A DNA stretch of 6,862 bases from an uncultured Collinsella sp. (GCA_902464965.1 CABQLI010000092.1:1-6862); one strand, 5' to 3'. Numbered from the stretch's first letter, positions 1 through 5,168 are shown. A program made the numbers and translations. Notes: generated from the letters alone by a model not told the origin.

Positions 1-38
1 AGGCAAGGCATAGACCTTCTGGTCATGCCTTGCCTTTT
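1..38. terminator. Long hairpin at the window edge, probable (bidirectional) terminator
   Basis: Arms at 1-11 and 25-35 pair perfectly (AGGCAAGGCAT with ATGCCTTGCCT). They continue inward through GACC/GGTC (13-16 and 21-24), with one bulged A at 12 and a TTCT loop. On the plus strand a short T run (35-38) follows. On the minus strand the U-tract would lie outside the window, so I cannot tell whether it ends the lysS transcript, a plus-strand gene to the left, or both. The stem is strong enough that a terminator is the simplest reading. Confidence 0.7.
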
Positions 39-79
39 GAATGACAAATTGTCGCCCTGGGCGGCGCGCAGCGTCAACT

Positions 80-109
80 GGTTACGCGGGTTGGTAAACC
101 CGCGTAACC
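80..109. repeat. Palindromic repeat, copy A
   Basis: Perfect 13-bp inverted repeat with arms 80-92 (GGTTACGCGGGTT) and 97-109 (AACCCGCGTAACC) around a 4-nt GGTA loop. It shares the outer GTTACGCGG/CCGCGTAAC core with copies at 175-201 and 4691-4718. Its stem has one extra G-C pair relative to them. On the minus strand it lies 2 bp after an in-frame TAG (112-114) that closes a short open stretch continuing from the lysS frame. No T-tract follows on either strand, so it is not a classical intrinsic terminator. A REP-like dispersed element or a protein-binding or RNA-processing hairpin are alternatives. Confidence 0.85.
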
Positions 110-174
110 ACCTAGGTCGCGCCCTTGAAGTTGAACGTCAGATTGTCCAAATGCGGCCCGCGCAGCGTCGAGCC

Positions 175-201
175 GTTACGCGGTTCGTAGAACCGCGTAA
201 C
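175..201. repeat. Palindromic repeat, copy B, just after the lysS stop
   Basis: Perfect 12-bp inverted repeat: arms 175-186 (GTTACGCGGTTC) and 190-201 (GAACCGCGTAAC) with a GTA loop. On the minus strand the hairpin starts three bases after the lysS TAA (205-207). The innermost pair is C-G here and T-A in copy C (4691-4718), a paired substitution that keeps the stem. No U-tract follows in the lysS direction. It could protect or define the 3' end of the lysS mRNA, but that is inference. Confidence 0.88.
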
Positions 202-204
202 TAG

Positions 205-2169
205 TTAGTACATCTTTGCGCCGGCGGGGATGGAGGCGTCGAGCTGGATCAGGTTGAGGCGCTCCTCACCATCCTCCTCGTGGATGGCACTGATGAGCAT
301 GCCGCAGCTGGGGATGCCCATCATCTTGCGCGGAGGCAGGTTGGTGATGGCGAGCAAGGTCTTGCCGACCAGGTCCTCGGGCTCGTAATAAGCGTGAATA
401 CCGGAGAGGATGGTGCGGTCGGTACCGGTACCGTCGTCGAGCGTAAAGTTCAGCAGCTTCTTGGACTTCTTGACGGCCTCGCATGCCTTGACCTTCACAG
501 CGCGGAAATCGCTCTTGGAGAAGGTATCAAAGTCGACGAACTCCTCAAACAGCGGCTCAACGGCGATCTTGGAGTAATCGAGCGTGGGCTTAAGCGACTT
601 AACGAATGGGCTCGCGGCGTTGCCGGCCTCTGCAGCCTTGGCGGCAGCGGCACCGGACTGGAAACCCTTCTCGGGCTTCATGTGCGGGAACAGCAGGACG
701 TCGCGGATAGAAGCCTGGTTAGTAAGCAGCATGACCACGCGGTCGATACCAATGCCAATGCCGCCCGCGGGAGGCATACCGTACTCGAGGGCGCGCACGT
801 AGTCCTCGTCATACTCCATAGCCTCATCGTCGCCGCCGGCCTTCTCGGCCATCTGGGCAGCAAAGCGCTCAGCCTGGTCGACCGGGTCGTTGAGCTCGGA
901 GAATGCGTTGGCGTACTCGTGGCCGGCGATGACCAGCTCAAAGCGGTGAGTCAAACGCGGGTCGTCCTCAAAACGCTTAGCGAGCGGGCTGACCTCGATG
1001 GGGTAATCGCACACGAAGGTCGGGTTGACGATGGTGTCCTCGCCCAGCTCATCGTAAATCTCGGCGATGATCTTGCCGGCAGTCCACTCGGGCTTGATCT
1101 CCAGGCCCTTCTCGCGCGCGGCGGCAGCAAGCTCCTCGACCGGCGTGTCGATGGTGACCTGCTTGCCGAGCACGTCGGAGACGATGTCGGTCATGGGACG
1201 GCTGGCCCACTCACCAGAAAGGTCGATGGTCTGGCCCTGGTACTCGATGACCTCGGGGTTGCCGATGGCCTTGTTAGCCGCCTTAATGACACCCTGGGCG
1301 AGCGCCTTCATGCCCTCGAGGTCTGAGAAGGCACGGTAGGCCTCCATCGTGGTGAACTCGGGGTTGTGGGTAAGGTCCATGCCCTCGTTACGGAAGATGC
1401 GGCCGATCTCGAACACGCGCTCAAAACCACCGACGATGCAGCGCTTGAGATGGAGCTCGGTGGCAATACGCAGGTAGCACTCCTGATCGAGCGCGTTGAA
1501 GTGGGTAATGAACGGCTTGGCGGTAGCGCCGCCCTGGATGGTCTGCAGGATGGGGGTCTCGACCTCCATGTAACCGTCGGACTCCATAAAGCGACGGAAG
1601 GTAGAGAGAATCTGCGAACGCTTACGGAAGGTCTCGCGAACGTCGTCGTTGGCGATCAGGTCGACATAGCGCTGGCGATAGCGGGTCTCCTTGTCGGAAA
1701 GACCGTGGAACTTCTCGGGCAGTGGACGAACGGCCTTGGAAAGCAGGGTCGCGCTCTTAGGGGCAACGGAAAGCTGGCCGCGCTGGGTGCGCACGACCAC
1801 GCCGGTCACGCCCAGGATGTCGCCCAGGTCGAGGGCCTTGAGCGTATTCCAGGCAGCCTCGTCCATGTCGTTGATGCGGCAGAACAGCTGAATCTCGGCA
1901 GTCGCATCGCGCACGACGATGAACATGATCTTGCCCTGGCCGCGCTTGGCGACCACGCGGCCGGCGATCTTCACGACGTCCTCGGTGTCCTCGCCATCGG
2001 CAAGCTCGGCGTACTTAGTCTCGATATCGGCGACGTAGTCCTCAAGCTCAGAGTGCTCGGGATAGGGGTTCTGGCCCGCCTCGAACAGGGCGGCGCGCTT
2101 GGCCAGGCGGGTGGCGCGCTCGTCGTTGAGCGTCGATGCCTGATCGGCGGCGTTCTGGTTCTCTGCCAT
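205..2169 (-). CDS. lysS: Lysyl-tRNA synthetase (class II) with C-terminal EMAP-II/Arc1p-type tRNA-binding domain
   Basis: Charges tRNA-Lys with lysine in the cytoplasm using ATP. The 654-aa product has an anticodon-binding OB fold (about residues 66-145). The class II catalytic core carries motif 1 (about 191-209), motif 2 (FRNEGMDLTHNPEFT, 259-273) and motif 3 (PPAGGIGIGIDR, 466-477). Ordinary bacterial LysS proteins end near residue 500. Here an Ala-rich linker (about 500-545) leads into a second OB-type domain (about 550-654) resembling the C-terminus of bacterial MetRS, with SDFR, LSGI, NLPPRKMMGIPSCGM and a final IPAGAKMY. That domain usually binds tRNA nonspecifically and can dimerise. 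The ATG start has GAGGAG 7 nt upstream. The gene begins about 14 nt after the greA terminator, leaving no room for its own promoter between the two. The stop is followed by palindrome copy B. Confidence 0.97.
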   Translation of the reverse strand: MAENQNAADQASTLNDERATRLAKRAALFEAGQNPYPEHSELEDYVADIETKYAELADGEDTEDVVKIAGRVVAKRGQGKIMFIVVRDATAEIQLFCRINDMDEAAWNTLKALDLGDILGVTGVVVRTQRGQLSVAPKSATLLSKAVRPLPEKFHGLSDKETRYRQRYVDLIANDDVRETFRKRSQILSTFRRFMESDGYMEVETPILQTIQGGATAKPFITHFNALDQECYLRIATELHLKRCIVGGFERVFEIGRIFRNEGMDLTHNPEFTTMEAYRAFSDLEGMKALAQGVIKAANKAIGNPEVIEYQGQTIDLSGEWASRPMTDIVSDVLGKQVTIDTPVEELAAAAREKGLEIKPEWTAGKIIAEIYDELGEDTIVNPTFVCDYPIEVSPLAKRFEDDPRLTHRFELVIAGHEYANAFSELNDPVDQAERFAAQMAEKAGGDDEAMEYDEDYVRALEYGMPPAGGIGIGIDRVVMLLTNQASIRDVLLFPHMKPEKGFQSGAAAAKAAEAGNAASPFVKSLKPTLDYSKIAVEPLFEEFVDFDTFSKSDFRAVKVKACEAVKKSKKLLNFTLDDGTGTDRTILSGIHAYYEPEDLVGKTLLAITNLPPRKMMGIPSCGMLISAIHEEDGEERLNLIQLDASIPAGAKMY

Positions 2170-2182
2170 AAGTTAGCTCCTC

Positions 2183-2220
2183 AAACTAAAACGCTCCCCA
2201 GGATTCGGTCCCAGGGAGCG
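2183..2220 (-). terminator. Intrinsic terminator between greA and lysS
   Basis: On the minus strand, arms 2220-2209 (CGCTCCCTGGGA) and 2203-2192 (TCCTGGGGAGCG) form a 12-bp stem including two G-U pairs, with a 5-nt loop. TTTTAGTTT follows. It lies 28 nt after the greA stop. The T-tract ends directly before the lysS Shine-Dalgarno sequence (2182-2177), so it may also act as an attenuator or partial terminator for lysS. Confidence 0.88.
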
Positions 2221-2248
2221 AAAACATACCTTTACGCGGGACCGTGGT

Positions 2249-2719
2249 CTAGCGTGCGATCTTGGCGATGGTGTAGACGCGAGTCTTGCCGGAAGGCGTA
2301 ACGACCTCGACGGAGTCGCCCTCGCCGTGACCGATGATGGCGTAACCGACCGGAGACTCGTTGGAAATCTTGTGCTCGAGCGAGTTGGTCTCGGTGGTAC
2401 CGACGAGCGTGACTTCCATGACCTCGCCGTTGGGATCAATCAGCGAAACGGTGGAACCGATGGAGACGGTCAGGTCGCCCGTGGTGGCAGCAACCTGAGC
2501 GTTGGCGAGGATGGCCTGGATCTCGGCAATACGAGCGGCGTTCTGGGCCTGCTTGTCCTTAGCGGCGTCGTACTCGGAGTTCTCCGAAAGGTCGCCGAAC
2601 GCGCGGGCTTCCTTGATGTCCTCGACGATCTCCTTGGCGTAATCGCCCTCACGCCAAGCGAGCTCCTCGACGAGCTTCTGGCGGCCCTCAGCGGTCAGTA
2701 CGATCTGGCTTGCGTCCAT
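2249..2719 (-). CDS. greA: Transcription elongation factor GreA
   Basis: Binds RNA polymerase through the secondary channel and stimulates cleavage of backtracked RNA, rescuing stalled complexes. The 156-aa product has the usual length. An N-terminal antiparallel coiled coil (about 1-75) carries the tip motif GDLSENSEY, whose Asp43 and Glu46 correspond to the conserved acidic pair. An FKBP-like C-terminal domain follows (about 80-156, ending PSGKTRVYTIAKIAR). The frame is open to 2749, but I chose the ATG at 2719 because GGGGAG sits 8 nt upstream and because family members begin close to this point. The 10 extra residues upstream do not look like GreA. The gene stands between the tatA terminator (2762-2800) and its own terminator (2183-2220), so it is probably monocistronic. 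A TTGACA box lies at 2760-2755, but no convincing -10 is spaced correctly from it. Confidence 0.96.
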   Translation of the reverse strand: MDASQIVLTAEGRQKLVEELAWREGDYAKEIVEDIKEARAFGDLSENSEYDAAKDKQAQNAARIAEIQAILANAQVAATTGDLTVSIGSTVSLIDPNGEVMEVTLVGTTETNSLEHKISNESPVGYAIIGHGEGDSVEVVTPSGKTRVYTIAKIAR

Positions 2720-2761
2720 ACGGATATCTCCCCAACTCTGATCAAACAATCAACTGTCAAC

Positions 2762-2800
2762 AAAACGAAAAAGACCGGCTAGCCTGCGGGCAAGCCGGTC
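2762..2800 (-). terminator. Intrinsic terminator after tatA
   Basis: On the minus strand GACCGGCT (2800-2793) pairs with AGCCGGTC (2780-2773). An inner GCC/GGC extension follows across one T-T mismatch, then a tetraloop. TTTTTCGTTTT follows. It lies 25 nt after the tatA stop codon and fits a strong rho-independent terminator separating tatA from greA. Confidence 0.92.
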
Positions 2801-2825
2801 AGGTGCTCACCCCAAAGGGATGGGA

Positions 2826-3101
2826 CTACTCTGCGTCCGCGTCGCTGTCCTCTGCCTGCTTCTTCTTGGCAGCAGCGAGCTTGGCCTCGAGCTCAGCGAT
2901 CTCCTTGTCCTCCTCGGACTGCTCGACCACGACCTCCTCGGCCTGCTTGGTCTCGGCCTTATCGTCGCCCTCCATACCCTCACGGATATTCTTGACGGTA
3001 GAGCCGAGGGACTTGCCGAGCTTCGGCAGGTTCTTGGGCCCGAAGATAATCAGGACAACGACGAGAATAATGATGAGCTCAGGAGCCCTCAGTCCAAACA
3101 T
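2826..3101 (-). CDS. tatA: Sec-independent (twin-arginine) translocase subunit TatA
   Basis: Forms the membrane pore or patch of the Tat system, which exports folded proteins with twin-arginine signal peptides, together with TatC. The 91-aa product has the standard layout. A short N-terminal transmembrane helix (about 7-20, rich in I/L/V) is followed by the FGPKNLP hinge (20-26) and an amphipathic helix (about 24-43: KLGKSLGSTVKNIREGM). A charged, Glu/Lys/Ala-rich cytoplasmic tail with coiled-coil character follows (about 55-90). The ATG at 3101 has GGAGG 5 nt upstream. The frame runs on to 3284, but that part crosses the tRNA-Pro gene and its terminator and is not coding. No tatC is in the window, so this is an isolated tatA. 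Assignment to TatA rather than TatB is favoured by length and by the FG-P hinge context. Confidence 0.94.
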   Translation of the reverse strand: MFGLRAPELIIILVVVLIIFGPKNLPKLGKSLGSTVKNIREGMEGDDKAETKQAEEVVVEQSEEDKEIAELEAKLAAAKKKQAEDSDADAE

Positions 3102-3137
3102 GTAGACCTCCACAATACAGCGAGACAAGCTCGAATG

Positions 3138-3166
3138 AGTATACCGCGGGTATCGCGGTATCACAA
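3138..3166 (-). promoter_or_regulatory. Probable sigma-A-type promoter of tatA
   Basis: On the minus strand TTGTGA (3166-3161; 4 of 6 match TTGACA) and TATACT (3143-3138; 5 of 6 match TATAAT) are separated by exactly 17 bp. The predicted start near 3131 leaves about a 30-nt leader before the ATG at 3101, including the GGAGG site. It lies just downstream of the tRNA-Pro terminator, so tatA needs its own promoter here. Confidence 0.65.
3141..3161. promoter_or_regulatory. Inverted-repeat operator candidate inside the tatA promoter
   Basis: Perfect 8-bp arms ATACCGCG (3141-3148) and CGCGGTAT (3154-3161) with a 5-bp centre. The 21-bp dyad fills the whole -35/-10 spacer and overlaps both boxes. 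No T-tract follows, so a terminator is unlikely. Position suggests a repressor or activator site. The protein that would bind is unknown. Confidence 0.5.
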
Positions 3167-3174
3167 CACTAGCT

Positions 3175-3203
3175 AAAAAAAGGGACCGCAAGAAGCGGTC
3201 CCT
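3175..3203 (-). terminator. Intrinsic terminator after tRNA-Pro
   Basis: On the minus strand AGGGACCGC (3203-3195) pairs perfectly with GCGGTCCCT (3189-3181) around a TTCTT loop. Six further Ts follow (3180-3175). It begins 10 nt after the encoded CCA of tRNA-Pro and separates the tRNA from the tatA promoter. Confidence 0.95.
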
Positions 3204-3213
3204 CCTCATGCTC

Positions 3214-3290
3214 TGGTCGGGTTGACTGGATTTGAACCAGCGACCCCTGCGTCCCGAACGCAGTGCTCTACCAAACTGAGCCACAACCCG
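3214..3290 (-). tRNA. tRNA-Pro (anticodon CGG), CCA encoded
   Basis: The 77-nt cloverleaf folds completely. The acceptor stem CGGGTTG (3290-3284) pairs with CAACCCG (3224-3218). The D stem is GCTC/GAGC. The anticodon stem CTGCG/CGCAG closes loop TTCGGGA, giving anticodon CGG with G at position 37, as usual for proline tRNAs. The variable region is GGGTC and the T stem is GCTGG/CCAGT with loop TTCAAAT. Discriminator A (3217) is followed by an encoded CCA (3216-3214). It reads CCG codons. A weak -10-like TACTAT lies at 3307-3302, about 12 nt before the 5' end. It may have its own promoter or be processed from read-through of veg-ispE, since no terminator is visible after ispE. Confidence 0.97.
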
Positions 3291-3339
3291 TTAGCTCGAC
3301 TATAGTAACAAAGATTTTCGCCGCGTGCTAGAGAAATTT

Positions 3340-4236
3340 TTATTTCTTTGGCGCGTCGATTTGAACCGTGTTGGAAATAAGCTCAGTCGCGCAGGCCCAC
3401 CAGCCATTTTGCTGGGCAGCATCGGCAAGCCTTTCGGCCGTGGCAGCGGTGTCGCAAATGGCAAACGAGCAGGCACCCGATCCGCACACATCTACAGCAA
3501 CGGTTCCGTCCTGTTTACGCAGCCAGTCGAGGACCGTTTGAATCTGCGACTCCATCTGTGCGGAAATGACACCAAGGTTGTTATGGATGAGTGCATATGC
3601 CGTCTCGGCATCACCAGCACGCAAGGCAGAAGCTATCGCGCCGGGCTTGTCCGCAGGCACCGGGGCCTCGTCAAAACGTCGATAGGCTTCAATTGTCGAA
3701 ACGCTTGCCTCGCGCGGCTTGACCAGCACGACGGGCGTCGCGGGCAGCGCGGGGTACTCAGTTGCCAGCACGTCTCCCCCACCTACGTAGAACGCAGGAC
3801 TCGCGTGCAAAAAGAACGGGACGTCGGCACCAATGCCCCGCGCAATATCGTCGAGCGCTGGGTCGGTGCGATCAATGCCCCAGAGCTCTGCCAAGGCGAC
3901 AATGACCGCGGCCGCATCCGTCGAGGGGCCGCCCAAGCCGGCGCACAATGGAATGCGCTTCTCAATCGTCACGCAGATGTTTGCCTCGCGACCATAATGC
4001 TCGGCCATAGCAACCGCAGCCCGATACGCCGTATTCTTTTGCATGGGAAAATCTGATGCTGGAACCGTCTGGACGGTCAGCGCCTGCGCCGGCGTGACCG
4101 TCACGGTATCGGAAAGACCGACGGCCGCCATCAGGGAATCGACCCTGTGGTAGCCGCGGTCATCGCGCTCGGTATGAACCCCCAGGTAGAGGTTAATCTT
4201 TGCCGGCGCGGAAAGAGTCAGGGACCGATCGGTCAC
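3340..4236 (-). CDS. ispE: 4-diphosphocytidyl-2-C-methyl-D-erythritol kinase
   Basis: Phosphorylates CDP-ME at the 2-hydroxyl with ATP in the MEP (non-mevalonate) isoprenoid pathway; GHMP kinase superfamily, cytoplasmic. The 298-aa product has usual length. The N-terminal motif PAKINLYL (11-18) contains the conserved Lys13, and GYHRVDSLM (28-36) corresponds to the substrate-contacting GYH element. The ATP-binding loop is PLCAGLGGPSTDAAA (96-110), followed by GADVPFF (136-142) with the catalytic-type Asp138. The C-terminal GHMP motif is CGSGACSFAI (251-260). The glycine loop has GGPST where GGGSS is most common, a mild deviation. The start is GTG at 4236-4234, with GAGGAG 8 nt upstream lying inside the last codons of veg. 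Two bases separate the veg stop from this start, so the two are translationally linked. MTDRSLTLSAPAK is a natural N-terminus for the family. Confidence 0.96.
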   Translation of the reverse strand: MTDRSLTLSAPAKINLYLGVHTERDDRGYHRVDSLMAAVGLSDTVTVTPAQALTVQTVPASDFPMQKNTAYRAAVAMAEHYGREANICVTIEKRIPLCAGLGGPSTDAAAVIVALAELWGIDRTDPALDDIARGIGADVPFFLHASPAFYVGGGDVLATEYPALPATPVVLVKPREASVSTIEAYRRFDEAPVPADKPGAIASALRAGDAETAYALIHNNLGVISAQMESQIQTVLDWLRKQDGTVAVDVCGSGACSFAICDTAATAERLADAAQQNGWWACATELISNTVQIDAPKK

Positions 4237-4238
4237 CG

Positions 4239-4535
4239 TTAATGCTCCTCGAGCTGATTGCCGAGCGGGGTAAAGATGTGCTCGCCGCTCTCGGGGTCGA
4301 ACAGCTCGACCTGACCGGTGAGGACATCGATATACTGGTAGGACTGACGCGACTTGCGGCCGCGACGCTCGTCAACCTCGACGATAAAGACGGCGGGGTG
4401 GACGCTCTTGATGGTGCCCATGCGCTCGACGACGCGGGTACGGCCCATGTTGGCCTTCACCTTGACGCGATCGCCCACCATATCGGTCAGCTTCTCGTGG
4501 ATGTCGTCGACGTGATTGACTTCCATCTCTTCCAT
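4239..4535 (-). CDS. veg: Veg family protein
   Basis: Small protein of the Veg family, whose Bacillus subtilis member affects biofilm formation; the biochemical role is not settled. The 98-aa product aligns by eye with Bacillus Veg through the body: DIHEKLTDMVGDRVKVKANM (11-30), then GR..VVERMGTI (31-42), HPAVFIVEVD (46-55) and SYQYIDVLTGQVEL (65-78). The core is rich in beta-forming segments, and the tail (79-98) is longer than in Bacillus. The frame opens at a TTG at 4559, but I chose the ATG at 4535 because GGAGG sits 8 nt upstream. A second ATG at 4526 lacks such a site. It directly precedes ispE, as veg also lies near ispE in Bacillus. Promoter and leader hairpin are visible upstream. 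Confidence 0.9.
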   Translation of the reverse strand: MEEMEVNHVDDIHEKLTDMVGDRVKVKANMGRTRVVERMGTIKSVHPAVFIVEVDERRGRKSRQSYQYIDVLTGQVELFDPESGEHIFTPLGNQLEEH

Positions 4536-4562
4536 GAACAGGGCCTCCAGAAGGTGCAATTC

Positions 4563-4582
4563 AAAAAGGGGATAATACCCCT
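4563..4582 (-). promoter_or_regulatory. Short terminator-like hairpin in the veg-ispE leader
   Basis: On the minus strand AGGGG (4582-4578) pairs with CCCCT (4571-4567) around a TATTAT loop, and the T run 4567-4563 follows at once. It sits between the candidate promoter and the veg ribosome-binding site. The stem is only 5 bp, so full termination is doubtful. It could be an attenuator, a pausing site or a 5'-end stabiliser. Confidence 0.4.
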
Positions 4583-4602
4583 AAGATAGACAAAACTCTA
4601 AT

Positions 4603-4632
4603 ACTATAGCACCCTGTTGTGGCCATACGCAA
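4603..4632 (-). promoter_or_regulatory. Probable promoter of veg-ispE (extended -10)
   Basis: On the minus strand TATAGT (4608-4603; 5 of 6 match) is preceded by the extended -10 element TGC (4611-4609). A poor -35, TTGCGT (4632-4627), lies 18 bp upstream. Predicted start is about 4596, giving a leader near 60 nt before the veg ATG. This is the most AT-rich stretch in the 183-bp gap between dtd and veg. Confidence 0.55.
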
Positions 4633-4690
4633 GTAGCTAAATAAGCCCCGTCCCAAATACGTACCAGACGACAACCTCGCATGACCAGTT

Positions 4691-4718
4691 GTTACGCGGT
4701 TTGGTAAAACCGCGTAAC
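4691..4718. repeat. Palindromic repeat, copy C, abutting the dtd stop
   Basis: Perfect 12-bp inverted repeat: arms 4691-4702 (GTTACGCGGTTT) and 4707-4718 (AAACCGCGTAAC) around GGTA. It touches the dtd TAG (4719-4721) with no gap. It is itself enclosed by a second perfect 9-bp inverted repeat, CGACAACCT (4669-4677) and AGGTTGTCG (4723-4731), the latter reaching into the last dtd codons. No T-tract follows in the dtd direction. It is the third member of the family at 80-109 and 175-201. Confidence 0.88.
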
Positions 4719-5165
4719 CTAAAGGTTGTCGGTGTCCAAGACGATGGTGAATGGGCCGTCGTTGACCAGGTCGACCTTCATGTCGGCGCCAAAGATGCCG
4801 TGCGCCACATGCTCAACGTCCTCGTGCACAAGCGTCAGGAAGTACTCGTAGAGCTCGTTGGCGACATCGGGGGCGCCGGCATCCGTAAACGACGGACGGC
4901 GACCGTGGCGGCAGTCGGCGAACAGCGTGAACTGCGACACCACGAGCACCTCGCCGTCGACATCGGCAAGCGCCAAGTTGGTCTTGCCGTTCTCGTCCTC
5001 GTTGATACGCAGCCCGCGGAGCTTGCCCCACAGCTTGTCGGCCTCGGCACGCGTATCGCCATGGCCAACACCCAGCAGCACCAGGTAGCCGCGTCCAATG
5101 CGGCCCACGCACTCGCCGTCGACCGTCACGCCGGCGTTGAGCACGCGCTGCACCACCGCACGCAC
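4719..5165 (-). CDS. dtd: D-aminoacyl-tRNA deacylase
   Basis: Hydrolyses D-amino acids (and glycine misattached to tRNA-Ala) from tRNA, a cytoplasmic proofreading step. The 148-aa product has the standard length and begins with the family's MRAVVQRV. The two signature elements are SQFTLFADCRHGRRPSF (77-93) and NDGPFT (135-140), which holds the Gly-cisPro pair (137-138) that screens chirality across the dimer. Most members have NDGPVT, so the Phe is a small variation. The start is GTG at 5165-5163 with GAGGAG 6 nt upstream, inside the end of rdgB. Only one codon (ACC) lies between the rdgB TAG and this GTG, in the same frame, so coupling with rdgB is very likely. The stop touches palindrome copy C. 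Confidence 0.96.
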   Translation of the reverse strand: MRAVVQRVLNAGVTVDGECVGRIGRGYLVLLGVGHGDTRAEADKLWGKLRGLRINEDENGKTNLALADVDGEVLVVSQFTLFADCRHGRRPSFTDAGAPDVANELYEYFLTLVHEDVEHVAHGIFGADMKVDLVNDGPFTIVLDTDNL

Positions 5166-5168
5166 GGT

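Larger units (their letters stand above)
37..201. repeat. Two-unit tandem repeat (94-bp period) downstream of lysS
   Basis: Two units of the same layout follow each other: a 44-nt flank (37-80 and 131-174) directly abutting a palindrome (copy A, copy B). Aligned by eye without gaps, the flanks agree at 29 of 44 positions, with the best blocks at TTGAA, ATTGTC and CGCAGCGTC. This suggests an old duplication rather than a recent one. On the minus strand both flanks can be read as T-L-R-x4-D-N-L-x-F, so a decayed coding segment is possible, but there is no start codon or ribosome-binding site. The 204 bases left of lysS contain nothing else I can name apart from the edge hairpin. Confidence 0.55.

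Noticed and set aside
80..201. CRISPR array made of the palindromic repeats
   Set aside because: Only two units are close together, the unit flanks are similar rather than unique spacers, and no cas gene is present.
175..201. Palindromes as ordinary intrinsic terminators of lysS and dtd
   Set aside because: Stems are strong, but no U-tract follows on the minus strand at any copy, unlike the clear terminators elsewhere in the window.
280..2301. Plus-strand open frames (280-1326 and 1366-2301) opposite lysS
   Set aside because: Low-complexity Leu/Val/Asp/Gly-rich translations mirror lysS codons. No family motif is seen, and lysS itself is unambiguous.
2738..2760. TTGACA at 2760-2755 as the greA promoter -35
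   Set aside because: The hexamer is perfect, but at 16-18 bp spacing the downstream bases (AGTTGG and neighbours) do not resemble a -10. Left uncalled.
3102..3284. N-terminal extension of tatA to 3284
   Set aside because: The extension translates tRNA-Pro, its terminator and the tatA promoter. TatA normally starts a few residues before its membrane helix, and GGAGG precedes the ATG at 3101.
3320..3352. AGAAAT/ATTTCT hairpin at the ispE stop as a terminator
   Set aside because: The 6-bp stem is AT-rich and has no following T run, so termination is not supported.
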